Below are positions 43,799 through 55,325 of a stretch of 64,000 nucleotides of DNA, in pieces (position 1 is the first letter of the stretch; each line of letters opens with the position of its first letter). The notes beneath the pieces are model-generated. The model ran no database searches. It had not been told where the DNA came from and was given only the letters and a program-made list of their open reading frames with translations. The position numbers were made by a program, and so were the translations under genes. The stretch lies in assembly GCF_036894955.1 (NCBI RefSeq), contig NZ_CP145905.1, positions 3,800,501 to 3,864,500 on the forward strand, in the 5' to 3' direction. The DNA comes from Paenibacillus sp. KS-LC4. Its GTDB lineage: Bacteria > Bacillota > Bacilli > Paenibacillales > Paenibacillaceae.

Positions 43799-44872
43799 TT
43801 AGCCTAAAGTAAGAAACTCTTTAGTCGATGCGGTTAATATTTTAATACCGGTGTCCGTAATTACGATGTCATCCTCGATCCGTACTCCGCCGAAACCGGG
43901 GAGATAGATGCCAGGCTCAACCGTTACCGTCATACCGGGGGTTAAAATCGTATCGCTAAGCTTGGACAAACGCGGAGCCTCGTGAACTTCCATCCCGAGT
44001 CCGTGTCCGGTACCGTGACCGAACTTGTCGCCATAGCCGTATTTCGTAATGACATCGCGTGTTAAAGCATCCGCTTCGCGACCCGTCATACCCGGACGGA
44101 TATGAGCAAGAGCGTTCAACTGCGCTTCCAGCACAATGTCATAAATTTCGCGATGCTTGTCCGTTGGCGTACCAACGACAACCGTGCGCGTAATATCAGA
44201 GCAGTATCCTTTCAGATAAGCGCCGAAATCCAGCTTTACGAATTCATTGTTGCCAATGATTCGCTCGCTCGCCTTGCCATGCGGCAACGCCGAGCGCTCG
44301 CCAGACGCTACAATCGTCTCAAATGAGGACGAATGGGCACCGTGGCTGCGCATGAAAATTTCCATCTCCAGTGCAATATCGCTTTCCTTCACGCCAGGCT
44401 GAAGCAGCTTCTGAATATGCGTAAACGTCGCGTCTGCCAAATCGGCAGCCTCCTGCATTAATTGCAGCTCCGCTTCATCCTTGATCATTCGCAGGCCCTC
44501 AACAAGACCTGCTGCCGGATGAAGGGCGATATCGCCAAGCACAGCTGTCCATGCGGCGAATTCGCTGTAAACGACATGCTCCTGCTCAAAGCCCAGCTTG
44601 CTGATGTTTCTCGCTTTCAACAGCTCTTTCACCGTTTCCATCGCTTTAGGCGCATGCTCCACGATTTCGTAGCCAATCGCCTGCTCAGGAGCCTGCGTCA
44701 TATAGCGGAAATCGGTCAGCAAAATGCTGTCGTTTAACGTAATGAGGACCATACCAGAGGAGCCTGTAAATCCGCTCATATAACGGCGATTGTACTCGCT
44801 GTTAATAAGAATAGCTTCCAGACCCAGCTCCGTAAGGACGCCGCGTAAGCGGTTCACTCTTTCCTTTGACAT
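43799..44872 (-). CDS. Xaa-Pro aminopeptidase-like M24 peptidase
   Basis: A 357-residue pita-bread metallopeptidase, like Bacillus YqhT. An N-terminal creatinase-like domain (1-125) is followed by the catalytic domain with FVKLDFGAYLKGYCSDITRT, FGHGTGHGLGMEVHEAP, VEPGIYLPGFGGVRIEDD: the five metal ligands Asp, Asp, His, Glu, Glu are all visible. It should cleave N-terminal residues before proline. I use the ATG at 44872 after AAAGGGG; the earlier ATG at 44881 is too near the binding site. The efp-pepP-aroQ order is conserved. Confidence 0.9.
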   Translation of the reverse strand: MSKERVNRLRGVLTELGLEAILINSEYNRRYMSGFTGSSGMVLITLNDSILLTDFRYMTQAPEQAIGYEIVEHAPKAMETVKELLKARNISKLGFEQEHVVYSEFAAWTAVLGDIALHPAAGLVEGLRMIKDEAELQLMQEAADLADATFTHIQKLLQPGVKESDIALEMEIFMRSHGAHSSSFETIVASGERSALPHGKASERIIGNNEFVKLDFGAYLKGYCSDITRTVVVGTPTDKHREIYDIVLEAQLNALAHIRPGMTGREADALTRDVITKYGYGDKFGHGTGHGLGMEVHEAPRLSKLSDTILTPGMTVTVEPGIYLPGFGGVRIEDDIVITDTGIKILTASTKEFLTLG

Positions 44873-44895
44873 TATGCTCATCCCCTTTCCGTTTT

Positions 44896-45336
44896 TTAAA
44901 TCATTTCCAGCTTTCGAACAAGAGCCGCAAGCCCAAGCTCGTAGCTCTGCGGACCGAAGCCGGCAATTTGTCCAACCGCTACAGGCGCAATAACCGACAC
45001 ATGCCGGAAGGCCTCGCGCGTGTGTATGTTGGACAAATGCACCTCTACAACAGGAAGTGCTACTGTACTGAGCGCATCGCGCAGCGCATAGCTGTAATGC
45101 GTAAGCGCCCCGGGATTAATAAGTATGCCATCCTCTGCGCCATAAGCGCTATGTATCCGATCAATAAGGGCGCCCTCGTGGTTGGATTGAAAAAAATCCA
45201 GCTGTACATTCAGACCCTTAGCCTGCTCCAGCAATTTAGCCTCAATATCAGCAAGCGTAGCCGATCCATAAATTCCTGGCTCCCGAACGCCAAGCATATT
45301 CAGATTCGGGCCATTAAGCACCAGAATGTTGAGCAT
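44896..45336 (-). CDS. aroQ: 3-dehydroquinate dehydratase, type II
   Basis: A 146-residue type II dehydroquinase of the shikimate pathway. [20 protein letters not shown] holds the catalytic tyrosine loop, [31 protein letters not shown] and [10 protein letters not shown] follow, with the catalytic histidine in VEVH. The ATG at 45336 follows TTAGGAGG. Four neighbours (efp, pepP, aroQ, yqhR) keep Bacillus order. Confidence 0.95.
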   Translation of the reverse strand: MLNILVLNGPNLNMLGVREPGIYGSATLADIEAKLLEQAKGLNVQLDFFQSNHEGALIDRIHSAYGAEDGILINPGALTHYSYALRDALSTVALPVVEVHLSNIHTREAFRHVSVIAPVAVGQIAGFGPQSYELGLAALVRKLEMI

Positions 45337-45428
45337 TTGCACACCTCCTAACGGACAATTCAATACTTAAGACAAAGATCATTTGCCATTTTACCACATT
45401 TGCCCGCCGCTTGAGAAGAGACAACTAT

Positions 45429-45974
45429 TCAGCTTGCCTGTACCGGCTCTCTGGATGCCTCATCCGTAAATTCAAAAGCAATCGTATAGCCGATAAAAAC
45501 ACCCCATAGCAAAAAGACGCAAAGCTCTGCGCTGAGCGTATTCCAGCCCGTTTTCCACACCGATCTGGTCACATGGAGAAGCGGCCCTAAAGCAAGAAAA
45601 ATAATGGCCCACCACACAAGCCCATAGAGCACGCCAGGCCAAGGGCCTTTGAGCTTGCGCAATAGCAACCCGTATATAAGCGCCGCAATCATTGAAAAAA
45701 CAATGTAGCTGCCAATGCCCACCACATAACCCCAGCCTGTTTTCAAAAAAGCGGAGCGGAAAAACGGGTCCGCCATTATGCCCGGAAGCTCCAGCGTAAA
45801 TTTCATTTCATAAAAAAACCAGCGTAAAACGCCCCAAATCAATCCGGCAAAAAAGCCCGTCGATAAGCAATACGTCCAAATATTCGTATGATGCTTGCCT
45901 TCATATGGATTGCCTTCGTCTCCGGCGGTACGTTTATTTTGTTTATTTTCTGCCATCGTTTCCTTCGCCTCCAA
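45429..45974 (-). CDS. yqhR: YqhR-like membrane protein
   Basis: A 181-residue protein with four predicted membrane helices after a polar N-terminus (LSTGFFAGLIWGVLRWFF, GYVVGIGSYIVFSMIAALIY, GVLYGLVWWAIIFLALGP, ELCVFLLWGVFIGYTIAF). It matches the YqhR protein of Bacillus in size and position between aroQ and yqhQ. Function unknown. I use the TTG at 45974, after GGAGG; an ATG 18 bases further in is possible. Confidence 0.85.
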   Translation of the reverse strand: MEAKETMAENKQNKRTAGDEGNPYEGKHHTNIWTYCLSTGFFAGLIWGVLRWFFYEMKFTLELPGIMADPFFRSAFLKTGWGYVVGIGSYIVFSMIAALIYGLLLRKLKGPWPGVLYGLVWWAIIFLALGPLLHVTRSVWKTGWNTLSAELCVFLLWGVFIGYTIAFEFTDEASREPVQAS

Positions 45975-46202
45975 GCTTGATATCCTCCTTCGCTTCCTAG
46001 GTAAAAGAAGCCTTGATTTAGTATGTGAAAAAAAGCATGGAAGTAACCGCCTCGCTTAGCAGCTGTTTATGGCTGCACCGTGCAGTTGAAACGTTGGCAA
46101 TTGCCGCACTGATCAAGTACAATAGAACTATTCGAAGAAAATGAAACAAATTGATTCGTCACCTGATCGGGACGATACACTTTTAAGGAAGGTGACCAAC
46201 AC

Positions 46203-47174
46203 TTGTCGCAAAAATCCAAAAGCATCTATGGAGGACAAGCTGTCATTGAAGGCGTCATGTTCGCAGGAAGCCATGTCAATGTTACAGCCGTTCGCCGCAA
46301 AAATGACGAAATCATCTTTTATGAGGTTCCGCGGACGACGAAGCGCTGGATACAGCAGCTAAAGAAAATTCCAATTGTTCGTGGGGTTGTCGGCATAATA
46401 GATTCTAGCGCCAAAGGCTCGCAGCATTTGAACTTTTCCATGGAAAATTACGCGGAGGATGAGGCGAAGGAAGAAGCTGCTAAAAACCCCGAAGCACAGC
46501 CGAAGCCTGAAAAGGAGCAAAAATCCGGCTTCAGCCTCAGTATGATAGTCGGCGTTGCCGTCGCGGGCGTTCTGTCCTTTATATTCGGCAAGCTGATCTT
46601 CACTGCGGCTCCCGCTGCGCTGGAAGAACTATTGTTCAGCAATGTATTTGAAAGTAAGGTCGGTCATAACCTATTAGAAGGACTTATCAAGATCATTCTG
46701 CTGCTTACTTATTTGTACCTGATGTCGCTTACGCCGCTTATCAAACGACTGTTTCAATATCATGGCGCCGAGCATAAAGTCATTAGCGCCTATGAAGCAG
46801 GCGAGAAGCTAACGATTAGCAATGTGCAGAAGTACAGCCGCTTGCATTATCGCTGCGGCAGCAGCTTTATTATTTTCACCGTCATTGTCGGCGTTATTAT
46901 TTATTCACTGCCAATCTTTACATGGGATTCCATATGGGAAAGAATTTACATTCGTATTTTGCTGCTTCCTATCGTGCTAGGCATTTCTTATGAGGTGCTT
47001 CGCATCACCAATGCACTGCGTGACATACCTGTGCTGCGCTACCTCGGCTACCCGGGTCTATGGCTGCAATTGCTGACAACGAAAGAACCGAAAGACGATC
47101 AGGTTGCCGTATCCATCGCTTCCTTCAACCGGATGCGCGAGCTTGATCAGCAAATGTCCAATATTAAAGCGTAA
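46203..47174 (+). CDS. yqhQ: DUF1385 membrane protein, YqhQ-like
   Basis: A 323-residue DUF1385 protein. It opens IYGGQAVIEGVMFAGSHVNV, the family signature, then has about four membrane helices after residue 110 (MIVGVAVAGVLSFIFGKLIF, IIILLLTYLYLMSLTPLI-like), and a central FQYHGAEHKVISAYEAG motif with histidine and glutamate conserved in the family. The start is TTG after AAGGTGACC. It faces away from yqhR. Function unknown. Confidence 0.86.
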   Translation: MSQKSKSIYGGQAVIEGVMFAGSHVNVTAVRRKNDEIIFYEVPRTTKRWIQQLKKIPIVRGVVGIIDSSAKGSQHLNFSMENYAEDEAKEEAAKNPEAQPKPEKEQKSGFSLSMIVGVAVAGVLSFIFGKLIFTAAPAALEELLFSNVFESKVGHNLLEGLIKIILLLTYLYLMSLTPLIKRLFQYHGAEHKVISAYEAGEKLTISNVQKYSRLHYRCGSSFIIFTVIVGVIIYSLPIFTWDSIWERIYIRILLLPIVLGISYEVLRITNALRDIPVLRYLGYPGLWLQLLTTKEPKDDQVAVSIASFNRMRELDQQMSNIKA

Positions 47175-47187
47175 GGGCGGAATGATT

Positions 47188-47493
47188 ATGGCAAACAGGC
47201 CTAAAAAATGGAGCGTGCCGACAATTATTATTATGTCGTTGCTCGGCATCGGAATTATTTATGGCGTTTTGACCGATATGCGTTCATTCCTTATCCCCAT
47301 TATCGTATTCGGCCTCATTTATGTGCTTTACAAGTTTCCGCCTGACCGCTGGAGGGGCCGTTCCCGCCCTTCCTCGCCTCAGGTGCGCCCAGGCAACCGC
47401 TCACAGCCAGCCAAACGCCCGAAGTCGCAGCGCTCGCCGTTTCGCGTTATCGAAGGCGGCAAGGAAGATGATGATTTGCCGAAGTATCATTAA
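47188..47493 (+). CDS. Small membrane protein with basic tail
   Basis: A 101-residue protein. Two adjacent membrane helices (VPTIIIMSLLGIGIIYGVLT, LIPIIVFGLIYVLYKF) are followed by a long basic, Pro/Ser/Arg-rich tail of about 45 residues (RWRGRSRPSSPQVRPGNRSQ). Not recognised as a named family. It lies 13 bp after yqhQ with AAGGGCGG before the ATG and is probably in its operon. A second ATG at 47182 is also possible. A perfect terminator follows. Confidence 0.75.
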   Translation: MANRPKKWSVPTIIIMSLLGIGIIYGVLTDMRSFLIPIIVFGLIYVLYKFPPDRWRGRSRPSSPQVRPGNRSQPAKRPKSQRSPFRVIEGGKEDDDLPKYH

Positions 47494-47536
47494 TCCGTTC
47501 TAATGGGCATAGTAGCGAGCTAATAAGCAAGCAATT

Positions 47537-47579
47537 AAAAAGAGCGTGACCTCCTTTTTACGGGGGTCACGCTCTTTTT
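47537..47579. terminator. Bidirectional intrinsic terminator
   Basis: AAAAAGAGCGTGACC pairs perfectly with GGTCACGCTCTTTTT, the stem continuing with CTCC and GGGG-type pairing, and with a T-run on both strands. It lies between the convergent small membrane protein gene and mntR. Confidence 0.95.
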
Positions 47580-47623
47580 GCAGGTATCTGCATCAGCTTG
47601 CGCTTCACAACATAGTTGCATAA

Positions 47624-48046
47624 TCACTCATTTTCGAGCTCAGCGCGAACCGCTTTAAGATCGTCTAATCGAGAAGGATCTCGCTCAAAGAACGCAACGA
47701 GCGTCTCAATGCATGTAATCGAATCCCAGCTCAAATGATGCTCAATGCCTTCAACATCTTGATAAATATTCTCATCTTGAACCCCGATAATGGTCAAAAA
47801 TGATTCCAGCAGATGGTGGCGCTCCACAAGCCGCTTCCCCATCTTCTTCCCTTTTGTCGTTAATACAAGACCACGATATTTCTCATAAATTAAATAGTTA
47901 TCTTTATCGAGCTTCTGAATCATCTTCGTTACTGACGAAGGATGAACCTCCAGCCCTTCCGCAATATCCGACACTCTCGCGTAACCTTTTTCGTCTATGA
48001 GCTTATAAATTCGTTCCAAGTAGTCTTCCATGCTCGGTGTCGGCAT
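47624..48046 (-). CDS. mntR: Manganese-responsive regulator MntR
   Basis: A 140-residue DtxR-family repressor of Mn(II) uptake. It has MEDYLERIY with ligands Asp8 and Glu11, the helix-turn-helix [25 protein letters not shown], and a dimerisation domain with [11 protein letters not shown]. It lacks the SH3-like C-terminal domain of DtxR, as expected for MntR (Bacillus MntR is 142 residues). The ATG at 48046 follows TAGGGGG; a frame to 48175 adds 43 residues without support. Confidence 0.93.
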   Translation of the reverse strand: MPTPSMEDYLERIYKLIDEKGYARVSDIAEGLEVHPSSVTKMIQKLDKDNYLIYEKYRGLVLTTKGKKMGKRLVERHHLLESFLTIIGVQDENIYQDVEGIEHHLSWDSITCIETLVAFFERDPSRLDDLKAVRAELENE

Positions 48047-48274
48047 TGAAGAACCCCCTAACCCAACTTCTTTCACCTTGTTTCCTCGGCGTACTTTAGT
48101 ATCATACACTGTTTTGAAACCTGTCTGCAACCTTAAGGACAATCCCGTCACACAATAATGAATGACATTAACCATTTCGGCAATTCTTCAAAATAAAATT
48201 GATAAGTTTCACATTTATCATTACGCGCTGCGCCGCCTGAGGGCGACAGCCGTTTCACCTTGCAACTCCCAGTT

Positions 48275-48303
48275 TGAAGTCCTTCCCTTTGTCGCACATT
48301 ATA
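48275..48303 (+). promoter_or_regulatory. Candidate sigma-G promoter of splB
   Basis: TGAAGT (48275-48280), 16 bases, then CATTATA (48297-48303). The -10 fits sigma-G (CATNNTA); the -35 is a partial match and the spacing is slightly short. In Bacillus splB is forespore-expressed. The rest of the 303-bp gap between mntR and splB shows no gene. Confidence 0.35.
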
Positions 48304-48349
48304 CTTGAGCTTCTTATTGTTGAAGCATCTATGCACAGGAGGTGCAGTC

Positions 48350-49420
48350 ATGGCTACCACCGTACAGGAACGTCCGAAAGCAGCGCTAAAAAGCTTATCC
48401 TTCGTTCCCGAGCTCGTCTATTTTGAGCCGGATGCGCTCCATTACCCTAAAGGCAAGCGCATTTATGAATGGGTACAAAAGGAAGGTATTCCTTTCCGCA
48501 TGACAAGCTCACATAATCGAATAACTAACCTTCCCGGTGAAACTGAGCTTGAGAAATATCGGATTGCCAAGCGTACGCTCGTTGTAGGCCTTCGCAAAAC
48601 GTTAACCTTCGATACGTCCAAGCCTTCAGCGGAATATGCGATTCCGATTGCCACCGGCTGCATGGCGCATTGCCATTATTGTTATTTGCAGACAACGCTT
48701 GGAGCCAAGCCCTATATTCGCGTTTACGTCAACATCGACGATATTATGGACGCGGCCAAGCAATACATCGACGAGCGAGCACCAGAAATCACCCGCTTCG
48801 AGGCGGCCTGTACGTCCGATCCAGTCGGGCTTGAGCCAATTACAGGAAGCCTTCGCGAGCTCATTGCATTTATGGCCGAGCAGCCGCTTGGCAGATTGCG
48901 CTTTGTCACCAAATTCCATCATGTCGATTCACTGCTCGATGTTAAGCATAATGGTCATACTCGCATTCGCTTCAGCGTCAACAGCAAATATGTGATCAAA
49001 AATTTCGAGCCAGCCACCTCGCGCTTTGAGCAGCGGATTGAAGCCGCAGCCAAAGTGGCCAAAGCCGGCTATCCGCTAGGCTTTATCATAGCGCCGATTA
49101 TCTGGCATGACGGCTGGGAAGAGGGCTACGCCGAGCTGCTCGCATCACTAGCAGCAGCCCTTCCCGAGGAGGCAAAGCAAGCCGATCTGACCTTTGAGCT
49201 TATTCAGCACCGCTTCACCAAAACAGCGAAAAACGTCATTGAGCGTCGCTATCCACGCACGAAGCTGGAAATGGACATTGAGAAACGCAAATACAAATGG
49301 GGCCGCTGGGGACAAGGGAAATATGTCTATCCCACAGAACAAGCAGATGCGCTCCGATTGTTTATATCAGAGCGCATCTTTGAGCATTTCCCACAAGCCA
49401 AAATCGAATATTTCACTTGA
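48350..49420 (+). CDS. splB: Spore photoproduct lyase
   Basis: A 356-residue radical SAM enzyme that repairs the thymine dimer called spore photoproduct during germination. The iron-sulfur motif is GCMAHCHYCYLQ (CxxxCxxC) near residue 98. The N-terminus PKSLSFVPELVYFEPDALHYP-like (here KSLSFVPELVYFEPDALHYP) and the C-terminal KYKWGRWGQGKYVY fit the family. The ATG at 48350 follows AGGAGGTG. No splA regulator gene is found next to it. Sporulation gene context is strong. Confidence 0.95.
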   Translation: MATTVQERPKAALKSLSFVPELVYFEPDALHYPKGKRIYEWVQKEGIPFRMTSSHNRITNLPGETELEKYRIAKRTLVVGLRKTLTFDTSKPSAEYAIPIATGCMAHCHYCYLQTTLGAKPYIRVYVNIDDIMDAAKQYIDERAPEITRFEAACTSDPVGLEPITGSLRELIAFMAEQPLGRLRFVTKFHHVDSLLDVKHNGHTRIRFSVNSKYVIKNFEPATSRFEQRIEAAAKVAKAGYPLGFIIAPIIWHDGWEEGYAELLASLAAALPEEAKQADLTFELIQHRFTKTAKNVIERRYPRTKLEMDIEKRKYKWGRWGQGKYVYPTEQADALRLFISERIFEHFPQAKIEYFT

Positions 49421-49430
49421 ATTTTAAAGC

Positions 49431-50150
49431 TTAAAATTTCAGCCAATCCGGCGTTATGAGGTTAAGCCACGACGTAATTTGCGTCATTTGATCGGTGAAG
49501 AGCATAATGCCGAGCACGATCATAATGGCTCCGCCCACCTTCATCACCGTATTCGTATATTTCAGCAGCCATCTCGCTGAGCCTAGGAAAAAGGCTAATA
49601 CGAAAAAAGGAATGGCGAAACCTAAAGCATACGCTGTTGTAAGCTTAAACCAGGTGTTCGGCTCGGATGCCGCCAATGCCAGAATAGCCGTTAAGGCAGG
49701 ACCTGTGCATGGCGACCACCCGGCCGAAAAACCGATTCCAAAAATAAAAGAGCCCAAATATCCTGTTTTTTTCGAAGGATCAAAAGGCAGCTTGCGCGTC
49801 TTCATAAGCAATTGCGGTTGAAATACGCCGAGCAGAAACAGCCCCATCAGCACAATCAATATCGCCGATAATTTGCGAATAAGCGGCTCATATTCGCTGA
49901 AGGTTTCCGCGAACACATTCGTGCCGTAGCCAAGCGTGTAATACACCGTACAGAAGCCAATAATGAAAAACAGCGTATGCAGCATCGTGCGAGAGCGCAT
50001 ATGCTTGCTTGTGTGCTCATTATTTTTGAGGTCGCTGACGGAAATACCGGTTATGTAAGACAAATAAGATGGATACAAGGGCAAGCAGCATGGAGAGATA
50101 AAGGAGGCAAAGCCAGCCCCGAGTGCGAGCCAAATATTAATATCGTTCAA
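49431..50150 (-). CDS. ccdA: CcdA-type thiol-disulfide transport protein
   Basis: A 239-residue membrane protein with six helices and the paired cysteine sites of the DsbD/CcdA family: FISPCCLPLYPSYLSYITG near residue 20 and SAGWSPCTGPAL near residue 140. It carries reducing power across the membrane for cytochrome c maturation and spore-envelope thiols. The TTG start follows GAGG. It lies 21 bp after znuB on the same strand, an uncommon partner. Confidence 0.9.
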   Translation of the reverse strand: MNDINIWLALGAGFASFISPCCLPLYPSYLSYITGISVSDLKNNEHTSKHMRSRTMLHTLFFIIGFCTVYYTLGYGTNVFAETFSEYEPLIRKLSAILIVLMGLFLLGVFQPQLLMKTRKLPFDPSKKTGYLGSFIFGIGFSAGWSPCTGPALTAILALAASEPNTWFKLTTAYALGFAIPFFVLAFFLGSARWLLKYTNTVMKVGGAIMIVLGIMLFTDQMTQITSWLNLITPDWLKF

Positions 50151-50171
50151 CGTACAGCACCTCGATTTTGA

Positions 50172-50981
50172 TTAACTCCCTGTTCTTATTCCCCGCTTGA
50201 ACAGCAAGAGGATCAGCAAAATAGCAATCAACAGAAGCACGATTGTGCCGCCAGGAGCCAAATTCCAAATGCCTGCAATCATTAAGCCGCAAATAACAGC
50301 CATTTCTCCAATTATGACGACGGTAATAATGCTCTGCCGAAAGCTGCGCGCAATAATAAGACTGCAAGCGGCTGGAATGGTCAGCAACGCAGATACAAGC
50401 AGCGCTCCAACAATTTTAATGGAAGCACTAATAACAAGCGCGGTTAGCACGCTAATCATAACATTATAAAAACGGACCGGCAACCCGCTTACCGCTGCTG
50501 CATCCTCATCAAACGTAAGTAAAAACAGCTCCTTTACCTGCAGCCTGATGGCTACAAGAACGACAACCGTTACTACGGCGATTGTAATTAAATCGACATT
50601 GCTCAGTGTATAAATGCTGCCAAATAAATAACCGGTGACATTGACGTTAAAGCCCTTGCCCATTGTAAACAATATCGAAGCCAGCGCTACGCCGCCTGAC
50701 ATAATGATCGCAATCGACAGCTCGGCATAGGACTTATAAGCTTTCCTCAGCTTTTCGATTGCGAATGAAGCCGCAACAGCGAACAGCAGGCCTACTGCAA
50801 CCGGATATACCCCCATTAAGAAACCAAGCGCTACGCCCGCAATAGATACATGCGACAGCGTATCGCCAATCATGGACAAACGGCGCAGCACGAGAAAAAT
50901 ACCCATCAGCGGTGCTGTTACTCCGATAAGCAAGCCGCCAATCAGCGCCCTTTGAAAAAATTCGCTAGTAACGATCTCCAA
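50172..50981 (-). CDS. znuB: Zinc/manganese ABC transporter permease
   Basis: A 269-residue permease with about eight membrane helices of the ABC-3 family (GGLLIGVTAPLMGIFLVLRRLS, GDTLSHVSIAGVALGFLMGV, and VSALLTIPAACSLIIARSFR). The pattern DTLSHVSIAG is a family signature. The TTG at 50981 follows GAGG by nine bases and overlaps the end of znuC. With ZnuC and ZnuA it forms a zinc importer; the specificity is inferred from the adjacent ZnuA and Zur box. Confidence 0.9.
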   Translation of the reverse strand: MEIVTSEFFQRALIGGLLIGVTAPLMGIFLVLRRLSMIGDTLSHVSIAGVALGFLMGVYPVAVGLLFAVAASFAIEKLRKAYKSYAELSIAIIMSGGVALASILFTMGKGFNVNVTGYLFGSIYTLSNVDLITIAVVTVVVLVAIRLQVKELFLLTFDEDAAAVSGLPVRFYNVMISVLTALVISASIKIVGALLVSALLTIPAACSLIIARSFRQSIITVVIIGEMAVICGLMIAGIWNLAPGGTIVLLLIAILLILLLFKRGIRTGS

Positions 50982-51810
50982 CCTGAACAACCTCTTCTCT
51001 GCTATCCATTTCCTGACGAAGCCCGCGCAGGCTGTGAGTCAGATCATCCTGCGCACAATTTTGCAAGTCATGCGAATGCTTTTTATAAAATTTCAGCTTG
51101 CCGCTTTGCGCCGCCTGTTGCAGCCCCAAATAAGTACGGATCATCTCCATATCATGGGACACCATGAGAAAGGTGATATTGTGATGCTGATGCATATGCT
51201 TAATCATATGGAAGAAGCTTTCCTGCGTCTCGGCGTCAATTCCCACTGTAGGCTCATCCAAAATGAGCAGCGACGGATTGTTAATGAGCGCCCGCGCCAA
51301 AAAAGCACGCTGCTGCTGTCCGCCGGATAGCTGGCCGATTCGCTTGTCCGCCAAATCCTCAATTTTCATCGCATGCAGCGCATCATCTGCCTTTAAGTGA
51401 TCGCTCTTCGTAACGCGGCGAAATAGCTTATTGCGGCCGTAAAGGCCAGATAACACCACTTCACGAACCGTAGCTGGAAAAAGCGGATTAAAGGCATTTT
51501 TTTGCGGCACATAACCGATTTTCTCCCATGCCTTAAACTGGCCTACAGGCTCGCCGAATAAACGAATCATACCGCTCTCTGGCTTCAGCAGGCCGACAAT
51601 CATTTTGAGCAGCGTCGTTTTTCCCGCGCCGTTCGAGCCAATGAGCCCGATAAAATCGCGCTCGCGAACGCTTAGATTAAGCTCGGTAATGACGCGCTGC
51701 TGCTGGTAGGAGAACGTAACGCCCTCCAGTGATATAATATCCTGATGGCACTCTCCTGCCAGGCTGGGCAGCACGTCCATTTCTGGGGGCCTCTCCGTCA
51801 CTTGTTGCAT
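50965..51810 (-). CDS. znuC: Zinc ABC transporter ATPase
   Basis: A 281-residue ATPase. Walker A is GSNGAGKTTLLK near residue 60, the signature is LSGGQQQRAFLARAL, Walker B is LLILDEPTVG and the H-loop is LMVSHD. It powers the znu importer in the cytoplasm. The ATG at 51810 follows AGGAGG. A C-terminal extension of about 40 residues beyond the ATPase core is polar, Gln/His-rich (HSHDLQNCAQDDL) and of unknown use. Confidence 0.92.
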   Translation of the reverse strand: MQQVTERPPEMDVLPSLAGECHQDIISLEGVTFSYQQQRVITELNLSVRERDFIGLIGSNGAGKTTLLKMIVGLLKPESGMIRLFGEPVGQFKAWEKIGYVPQKNAFNPLFPATVREVVLSGLYGRNKLFRRVTKSDHLKADDALHAMKIEDLADKRIGQLSGGQQQRAFLARALINNPSLLILDEPTVGIDAETQESFFHMIKHMHQHHNITFLMVSHDMEMIRTYLGLQQAAQSGKLKFYKKHSHDLQNCAQDDLTHSLRGLRQEMDSREEVVQVGDRY

Positions 51811-51866
51811 TGATGTCTACCTCCTTGCTCTTTACTATAGGGTACCTTTCATTTCCTCGCCGGTCC

Positions 51867-52898
51867 TTATTGCAGTGCTTTCAAGAGATTTTGCAAATTC
51901 GCTTCCATCAGCGTAATGTAGGTATCACCGTTCTTCTCCTGCTCAGGCGTCAGCCCTTCAACCGGATTCAGCATCAAGGTGTCTACCTTCGCTTCACTCG
52001 CGAGCGTATCCGCAAGCGCTGGAGATACGAGTTCCTCGAAGAAAATATAACGAATGCCATTTTCCTTCACAAATTTAGCGATATTCAGCAAATCCTGCGC
52101 TCTAGGCTCGGCATCAGCTGATAATCCCATTATAGCCGTTTGTGTCAAGCCGTAGTCGCGGGCCAAATAACCAAACGCCTGATGGGACACGACAATATCC
52201 TTCATCGTCGTCTTGGACAGCTCCTGCTCGAACTTCGCATCGAGTGCCGCAAGCTTGCTGTGCAGCGCTTCATAGTTCGCCTCATATTCGGCTTTGTGGG
52301 CATTGTCCACTTGAATGAGGCTGTTTTTCACATTTTCAGCCATAATGATGGCCGATTTCGGGCTCACCCACGTATGCGGATCGACATCCAGAGCGTGCTC
52401 ATGATCATGCTCGCCAGCAGCTTCGCCTTCTGCCTCATCGCTGTGCTCAGCATGATCTTCATGCTCCTCTGCCGTTTCACCGCTGTGGTCATGCTCTTCT
52501 TCAGGATTGCCTTGAATCAGCTCTACTCCCTTGCTCATTTCGGCCGTCATAATCGTTTGATCGTTTGGCAGCCCTTTTAGAAAGTTATCCGTCCAGCCCT
52601 CCAGCCCCGCGCCATTATACAGAAACAGCTGTGCTTTGGAGGCGGTGCTCAAATCCTGGCTTTTCGGCGTCCAGTCATGCGGCTCTACTCCGGCCGGAAT
52701 GAGGTTGACGACATTGACATATTCGCCGCCAATTTCTGAGGCAAAATAATAGAGTGGATAAAAGCTCGTTACAACATTCGTCTTGCCTTCAACGATGGAA
52801 GACTGCGAGTTGCTGCCGCATGCGGACAGCACAAGTACAACAGACATCAATAAAACGGCCATAACCGTTAGCTTCTTGCTTGAAAATACATTTCTCAT
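51867..52898 (-). CDS. znuA: Zinc-binding lipoprotein of the ABC transporter
   Basis: A 343-residue metal-binding receptor. The signal peptide ends in LVLSACGS, a lipobox. It has VNLIPAGVEPHDWTPKSQDL with the first zinc ligand, a histidine and acid-rich loop (about 145-195: EEEHDHSGETAEEHEDHAEH), DPHTWVSPKSAI, VVSHQAFGYLARDYGL and LMLNPVEGLTPEQ. The His-rich loop is typical of zinc rather than manganese receptors. The ATG at 52898 follows GGAG; a frame to 53003 is not used. The gap of 366 bp to metG holds the metG terminator and a Zur-box candidate. Confidence 0.93.
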   Translation of the reverse strand: MRNVFSSKKLTVMAVLLMSVVLVLSACGSNSQSSIVEGKTNVVTSFYPLYYFASEIGGEYVNVVNLIPAGVEPHDWTPKSQDLSTASKAQLFLYNGAGLEGWTDNFLKGLPNDQTIMTAEMSKGVELIQGNPEEEHDHSGETAEEHEDHAEHSDEAEGEAAGEHDHEHALDVDPHTWVSPKSAIIMAENVKNSLIQVDNAHKAEYEANYEALHSKLAALDAKFEQELSKTTMKDIVVSHQAFGYLARDYGLTQTAIMGLSADAEPRAQDLLNIAKFVKENGIRYIFFEELVSPALADTLASEAKVDTLMLNPVEGLTPEQEKNGDTYITLMEANLQNLLKALQ

Positions 52899-53043
52899 TT
52901 CATAATTGCTCCATTTCTGTAAAAACCATTTTCTTTTTAAAATATAAGCTTTTATAAATATTACACTTATTATTAGGCTTATATTTCTCGTAGTGAAACG
53001 CACTGCGCCGCCAAAGAATGACTTTCGGCCGCTTCACCTTGCT

Positions 53044-53061
53044 AATCGTTATGATTACGTT
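53044..53061. promoter_or_regulatory. Candidate Zur box upstream of znuA
   Basis: AATCGTTATGATTACGTT matches the Bacillus Zur operator core TCGTAATNATTACGA with two mismatches. It is 146 bases upstream of the znuA start and on the correct side for repression by the Zur encoded at 55.9 kb. Confidence 0.55.
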
Positions 53062-53194
53062 CAGATTATACGAGTGGTTGGCATTACTGTCAACTGCTAT
53101 TCACAGGTAACGGTCTCTTCTATGCAGATTGCTCAGCGAGTATGGCGGTTATGTGTCTGCTTCACACCGCTGCGCTTCTCCGCCCCTCAGATGA

Positions 53195-53234
53195 TAAAAA
53201 AAGAACCGCAGCGGATTAGCTCCGTACGGTTCTC
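53195..53234 (-). terminator. Terminator after metG
   Basis: On the minus strand AGAACCG pairs with CGGTTCT, with inner pairing, followed by TTTTTTT. It is just after the metG stop codon. Confidence 0.85.
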
Positions 53235-53264
53235 TTCTATGCTGCTTGCCTTACAGCCTTCGCT

Positions 53265-55292
<2,028 letters not shown>

Positions 55293-55325
55293 CTAATTTT
55301 CAATTGTATCAACTTGTAAAAACGC